A stretch of DNA of 64,000 nucleotides from Tritrichomonas musculus (Eukaryota > Parabasalia > Tritrichomonadida > Tritrichomonadidae). Positions within the stretch are counted from its first letter, which is position 1; each line of letters begins with the position of its first letter. Shown one piece after another: positions 60,339 to 64,000 of this stretch. Under the pieces are notes generated by a model, which worked only from the letters and a program-made list of their open reading frames with translations, was not told the DNA's origin and searched no databases. Where the stretch lies: positions 1-64,000 of the forward strand of contig JAPFFF010000020.1 in the NCBI GenBank assembly GCA_039105265.1, in the 5' to 3' direction. The translations under genes were made by a program, and so were the position numbers.

Positions 60339-61631
60339 TCATATCAGTTTTCCATAGAACTCAATAACATTCAATGAAAGATGGTCATCATTTCGCCAGT
60401 TCTTTCCCGTTTCTTTGATTCTGAGATAGCGATATCCAGCGCTTTTGATTTTCTTTTGATCAATGCTGAATGTGTGAACATTATTGCGTCCATTCAAGTA
60501 AGAGCAGTCAGACTCTTCGTCGAGAATGTCCCATGACTCATTGTTGACTGATCCTTCGAGCTTCCAGCTCTTCATGTGACTGCCGCCTTGACCGTAAGGG
60601 CCAGATCTGATTGCGTAGTCAGTCGGAACAACGTGGTGGCCTTTGAAATCAAAGCACAGCCAGCTGCCTGGCGTGTTATTCGAATAAAAAAAGTTACTTG
60701 CATTTTCATACAAAATAACCGTTTTTGGCTGATAACTTTCGCCAGTGCTATAAATTGTAGATGCTGTGATGCTGATTTCATTTTCAATGTTGCTATTTGA
60801 CTGTTTTCTTAAATGGTCGATTATCCCCGCAAACGGACTGTTGCTGTTTGGTTTGAATTTTATTCCCTTCACTTCATATCTGTCACTTTTTTCATTCACA
60901 ATTTCAACTTCTAGCTGGAGTCTTCTTGCGAGGTTGATCCACGTACCTCTCGTCATTTCATCTGGGTCGTAGATCCCGATAAATTCTTTGATACATTCTG
61001 TGGAGACATTCTCAAATTTAACAGTTTCATACAAAATTGAATACTTTGAATTATTTGAATAGAGTTCGTTAATTATTTGAATGAGTTGGTCTTCGCTTTC
61101 AAGTCGAAGATTCTCGTTATTCATTATCTTGATAAGCGTGCCAATCCTGAGCGTCTTCAACTCTTCTTTATTGCTCTCTAAAATTTCATTGAAATGACCA
61201 GATATGAATTCAATTTCGTGCTCAAATCGACTGTAAAAAAATTTACTGAATTGCTCGTGCTTCTTAACATTATAAAAAACATTTTCAATGGTGATTTCTT
61301 CTTCTCTACTATCTTCAACGGTAATGGAATCGTTTTCAAGTTGTTCAATTACTTCAACAATGAAATCTAGCTCATCACTTGAATATTCAATCTCTTGGAA
61401 TTCACAAAGTTTTAGAATGCGAGAAAAATCGCCTTGCCGTTGTGTTTTAATCGTAAATGTATCAATTGTTGGATCTTGTTGATGAATCTTGCATATTCTT
61501 GGAGAAATTAAATCTGAGATAATGTGACTTGTCTTGAATTCTTCCCCATTGACAATAAATGAAAAATCTTTTTGATATGTTTGAAGAGGGACATTTAAAA
61601 TGGCCGAAGGCGTTATTTGAACTTTACTCAT
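60339..61631 (-). CDS. BTB/BACK-like protein with C-terminal F5/8C (discoidin-like) domain (430 aa)
   Basis: Residues about 18-105 look like a diverged BTB/POZ fold (FSFIVNGEEFKTSHIISDLI, then SPRICKIHQQD and a hydrophobic end FIVEVIEQLEN). About 115-235 is a helical BACK-like region (FYNVKKHEQFSKFFYSRFEH...LRIGTLIKIMNNENL). Residues about 265-430 match the F5/8-type-C beta-sandwich: GSWLCFDFKGHHVVPTDYAI, GSHMKSWKLEGSVNNESWDI, and the closing GYRYLRIKETG and LNVIEFYGKL. BTB-F5/8C proteins are a known large family in trichomonads; the BTB part usually dimerises or binds cullins and the C domain binds ligands, but no function is established here. No signal peptide, so intracellular. Confidence 0.85.
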   Translation of the reverse strand: MSKVQITPSAILNVPLQTYQKDFSFIVNGEEFKTSHIISDLISPRICKIHQQDPTIDTFTIKTQRQGDFSRILKLCEFQEIEYSSDELDFIVEVIEQLENDSITVEDSREEEITIENVFYNVKKHEQFSKFFYSRFEHEIEFISGHFNEILESNKEELKTLRIGTLIKIMNNENLRLESEDQLIQIINELYSNNSKYSILYETVKFENVSTECIKEFIGIYDPDEMTRGTWINLARRLQLEVEIVNEKSDRYEVKGIKFKPNSNSPFAGIIDHLRKQSNSNIENEISITASTIYSTGESYQPKTVILYENASNFFYSNNTPGSWLCFDFKGHHVVPTDYAIRSGPYGQGGSHMKSWKLEGSVNNESWDILDEESDCSYLNGRNNVHTFSIDQKKIKSAGYRYLRIKETGKNWRNDDHLSLNVIEFYGKLI

Positions 61632-61653
61632 TTTGCAAGTAAAATATGGAAAT

Positions 61654-61658
61654 AATGA
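61654..61658 (-). promoter_or_regulatory. Candidate initiator (TCATT)
   Basis: Minus-strand TCATT with A(+1) at 61656, 25 nt before the ATG at 61631. Confidence 0.35.
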
Positions 61659-61793
61659 AGACCATTTATGTCCTCAATTTTTATCTAACGAAATTTATAT
61701 GGCAAATAATTTGCTATATTTTCATTCATAAAAATACGTTATATTTTTTAAGAAATTATAGTATTATCTCTTTTTCTAATGACAAGATCGCCG

Positions 61794-61816
61794 CTTTTTG
61801 AGCGTAGCTCAAAAAG
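61794..61816. other. Perfect 10-bp-stem hairpin
   Basis: CTTTTTGAGC, loop GTA, GCTCAAAAAG. A perfect stem with a 3-base loop, about 165 bp upstream of the BTB/F5-8C start. It could be a regulatory or transposon-end structure; by itself it proves nothing. Confidence 0.5.
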
Positions 61817-62139
61817 TTTCTTTATTAAATTTATAAATTATTTATAAATAAAGTGAATTTTTTTTTCGCCAATTAGTATTTCTATTGGAATAACAGTTGA
61901 ATGAAATATTTGAAAGGGTATATCAGAAAAATAGAGAAGACTTGCACCTTGAACGTCATGGAAAGGTTGTAATTGTGATTAAAAGATCGAAGTAATTATT
62001 TAAATATTGATAGGAAAACTTGATTCAGAAATTGAATGAGAATCAGGAAAGTTTAACATAAGATTAAGAAATAAGGATTTATATCTGGCATCTGGAAATT
62101 TGATTTTGCATTTTTTCTTTGCATCATATAATCGAAAAT

Positions 62140-62400
62140 ACAAGAATTTTTGTGAATTTAGGAAATAGCAGCCAACCAAAATAATTTAAATGCTAATTGA
62201 TGTTAATGCATATAATGAGAATTATATAAAAATAATTTATTAAAAAGGGAATTCAGAATGAAAAGGTCATTATTGTAGAGATTCTCATTAATCATCCTAA
62301 AATTGACATAAATTCAAATAACTATGACGATCATTCAGCATTAACAATTGCTGTTCAAAATAAGTTGATCAAAATTGTTGAACTTTTAATTAATCAATAA
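62140..62400 (+). pseudogene. Ankyrin-repeat gene relic (includes repeat copy B)
   Basis: 62140-62208 matches 59634-59703. An open stretch at 62236-62400 encodes NEKVIIVEILINHPKIDINS, then DDHSALTIAVQNKLIKIVEL and LINQ-stop: a clear ankyrin repeat as found in trichomonad DUF3447-ankyrin proteins. The piece before it is in another frame and there is no start codon. A decayed gene end. Confidence 0.6.
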
Positions 62401-63348
62401 ATTTTTGATCCTGAAGAAAGAGGACTTAATCATTCATTTGACATTTCAATAATAATGAAATAGCAAAAATAATATTAATATAACAGATAAAATAAGAAAA
62501 AGTTCAGTAAAGTCATTTTTTTGAGATATACGCATTATAAAATCCTTTGTAAACGAAAACTTTATTGTTATTTTTAATTATTTCCTGGCATTCTTGAGAT
62601 CCTCATGGGAAATAGTCATTATTTTGATTCTCTTTGATACTTTTTAACTCGTTTTTCAATTCTTATTCTTGTATAATTTCAATTTTAACGTCTTGTTGTT
62701 CAAGCTTATATTTATACGTTATTAAATAAAAGTGATTTCAAAATGAAAAAAGTCAGATATAATAAACGGTTGGACAATAATGGGTTACTCAGAAAATATA
62801 ATGTGTAAACTATTTAATATCTTAACCTTTATTTCATTTTTATCTCAGCAATTAAACAGTCGATATGATTTTAATTTAAAAAATTAAAATTATTAACTAA
62901 CAATTAATATTTATTTTGAATTATTTTTTATTATTCCAAATATTTATTAATTTATTAATATTCCAAAACTTTCAAATGAAATATTATGTATTGTATGAAT
63001 TATTAAGCATGGTAATAAAAATAGTTGTATTTTAAAAATTATTTTATTTTGATACAAATCTAAATAATCATTTTCGAACTAATCATATTTAATGATTTCA
63101 TTTATTGATTGTGAACATGAAAACTGTACTTTTATCACAAACAATTGAACATAATTTTCTAAAGGGCTTTCAAAATTGAGTATAACCGAAATTTTATAAC
63201 AAAATCTATTAACCAAATAAGCAAACAAAAAAATTATAAATTGAGAAAAAATAACTCTGACATTTGAAAATTTTGAATTCAAAAAAATAGTCAGATAAAA
63301 TTGAAAAAAAAAAAAAAAAAAAAAAAATTCTAAAAAAATCAGTTCGGT
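62401..63348. other. Spacer with a segment missing from the other duplication arm
   Basis: 62738-62770 matches the left arm of the inverted duplication, 62771-63208 has no counterpart there, and the match resumes at about 63209 (AACCAAATAAGC). The extra 0.44 kb is AT-rich, with no inverted ends or gene recognised. A 23-A tract lies at about 63305-63327. Confidence 0.55.
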
Positions 63349-63353
63349 TCATT
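63349..63353 (+). promoter_or_regulatory. Candidate initiator (TCATT)
   Basis: TCATT with A(+1) at 63351, 12 nt before the ATG at 63363; mirror copy of 57267-57271. Confidence 0.4.
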
Positions 63354-63362
63354 TTACATATA

Positions 63363-64000
63363 ATGTATAAAATACAAAAAGAGACCAAGTTTGTTGATAA
63401 ATTCAGCTCGCCTTTCAATGAATATGCAATCATTAATCCAATCGGAAAAGGTTGTCGCTCAAATCTGTTCAAAGTCCAAGAAATCTCCAGTCATGACATT
63501 TATGCGATGAAAATTATACCAAAGAAAGATAATGACGAAATGATGCAACAAGTTAGGAATAAGATCAACCTCCTTTCTTCACTCAACCATCCAAACATCA
63601 TTAAAATCTACGACACATTTGATATGAAAAATAACCAAAATGAAGAATTTCTAGTTGTCATAACAGATTATTGTGAAAATGGAAGCCTTATTGATTATTC
63701 GACCATATATGGATTTCAAAACGATATAGAGAAAAAGTTCATTGCATTTCATTTGCTGGAGGCCATCCGTTACCTTCATAAACATGGAATTGCTCACCGA
63801 AATATCAGGCCAGAGAACATTTTACTAGACAAAAGTCTGACGCCAAAATTATGCAACTTTTCAAATTTCACGAAATCCAACGATAAGAACTTTTTCAAAG
63901 AAGATATCTGGTCATTTGGAATCACATTGTATGAAGCTTTTGAACTAAGCTATCCTTTCAAGAAAGTTGAAGATGTTATAAATGATCGAGCTACAATAGT
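63363..64000 (+). CDS. Pseudokinase, second copy, cut by the window end
   Basis: First 212 codons of a protein identical, as far as can be read, to the one at 56400-57257, including HRN instead of HRD and NFS instead of DFG. Start, promoter and 5' homopolymer tract are also duplicated. Opposite orientation to the first copy, with Sel1 and BTB/F5-8C genes in between. The stop and basic tail lie outside the window. Confidence 0.85.
   Translation, partial: MYKIQKETKFVDKFSSPFNEYAIINPIGKGCRSNLFKVQEISSHDIYAMKIIPKKDNDEMMQQVRNKINLLSSLNHPNIIKIYDTFDMKNNQNEEFLVVITDYCENGSLIDYSTIYGFQNDIEKKFIAFHLLEAIRYLHKHGIAHRNIRPENILLDKSLTPKLCNFSNFTKSNDKNFFKEDIWSFGITLYEAFELSYPFKKVEDVINDRATI

Larger units (their letters stand above)
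62738..64000. repeat. Right arm of the large inverted duplication
   Basis: Reverse complement of 56620-57478 with one extra 0.44-kb segment (62771-63208). It runs to the window end, so its full length is unknown. Identity with the left arm is near perfect in the coding part. Confidence 0.9.

Overview
This window looks like nuclear DNA from a parabasalid protist, most likely a Tritrichomonas-type trichomonad. The evidence is: intron-poor genes on both strands; very AT-rich, homopolymer-rich spacers; BspA-type leucine-rich-repeat proteins; DUF3447/ankyrin proteins; two-repeat Myb proteins; many protein kinases and pseudokinases; and TCA-Y-W initiator-like motifs just upstream of many start codons. 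The species call is inference. No rRNA, tRNA or CRISPR array was seen.

Layout. 1-12801: end of a head-to-tail array of a 3,099-bp unit. Each unit carries a 2,174-bp DNA transposon with 21-bp terminal inverted repeats and one intact 658-aa DDE-type transposase; four full copies are present and look identical, while the junctions between units vary (0, 114, 114, 114 and 64 bp). 12.8-21 kb: gene-poor, with one Myb gene, several short non-autonomous elements (MITEs) and a zone of decayed coding sequence (17.9-20.6 kb). 21-31 kb: a capsule-type glycosyltransferase, a bacterial-looking nucleotidyltransferase, a 1,217-aa pseudokinase/Sel1/FYRN-FYRC fusion and a CK2-like kinase homologue. 31-32.2 kb: a cluster of nested and adjacent MITEs. 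32.5-48 kb: a 1,642-aa secreted BspA-like protein, a small unknown gene, two DUF3447-BspA genes (one intact, one apparently broken) and an amino-acid transporter. 49.5-54.5 kb: Myb gene, predicted myristoylated kinase, sacsin-like ATPase. 56.4-64 kb: a pseudokinase gene, a Sel1-repeat gene whose C-terminus lies inside a Tc1/mariner-like element, a BTB/F5/8C gene, ankyrin-gene relics, and a second inverted copy of the pseudokinase that runs off the window.

How the parts fit. The genes do not form an operon-like pathway. They are members of the large expanded families typical of trichomonads: surface or secreted LRR proteins, ankyrin-like proteins, signalling kinases and Myb regulators. The strongest theme is DNA mobility: an amplified transposon array, at least five different short-element families with readable terminal repeats and several target-site duplications, one element nested at the end of another, and one element supplying the end of a reading frame. 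The best candidates for something new are the transposase array and its family, the pseudokinase-Sel1-FYR protein, and the mariner-derived protein tail.
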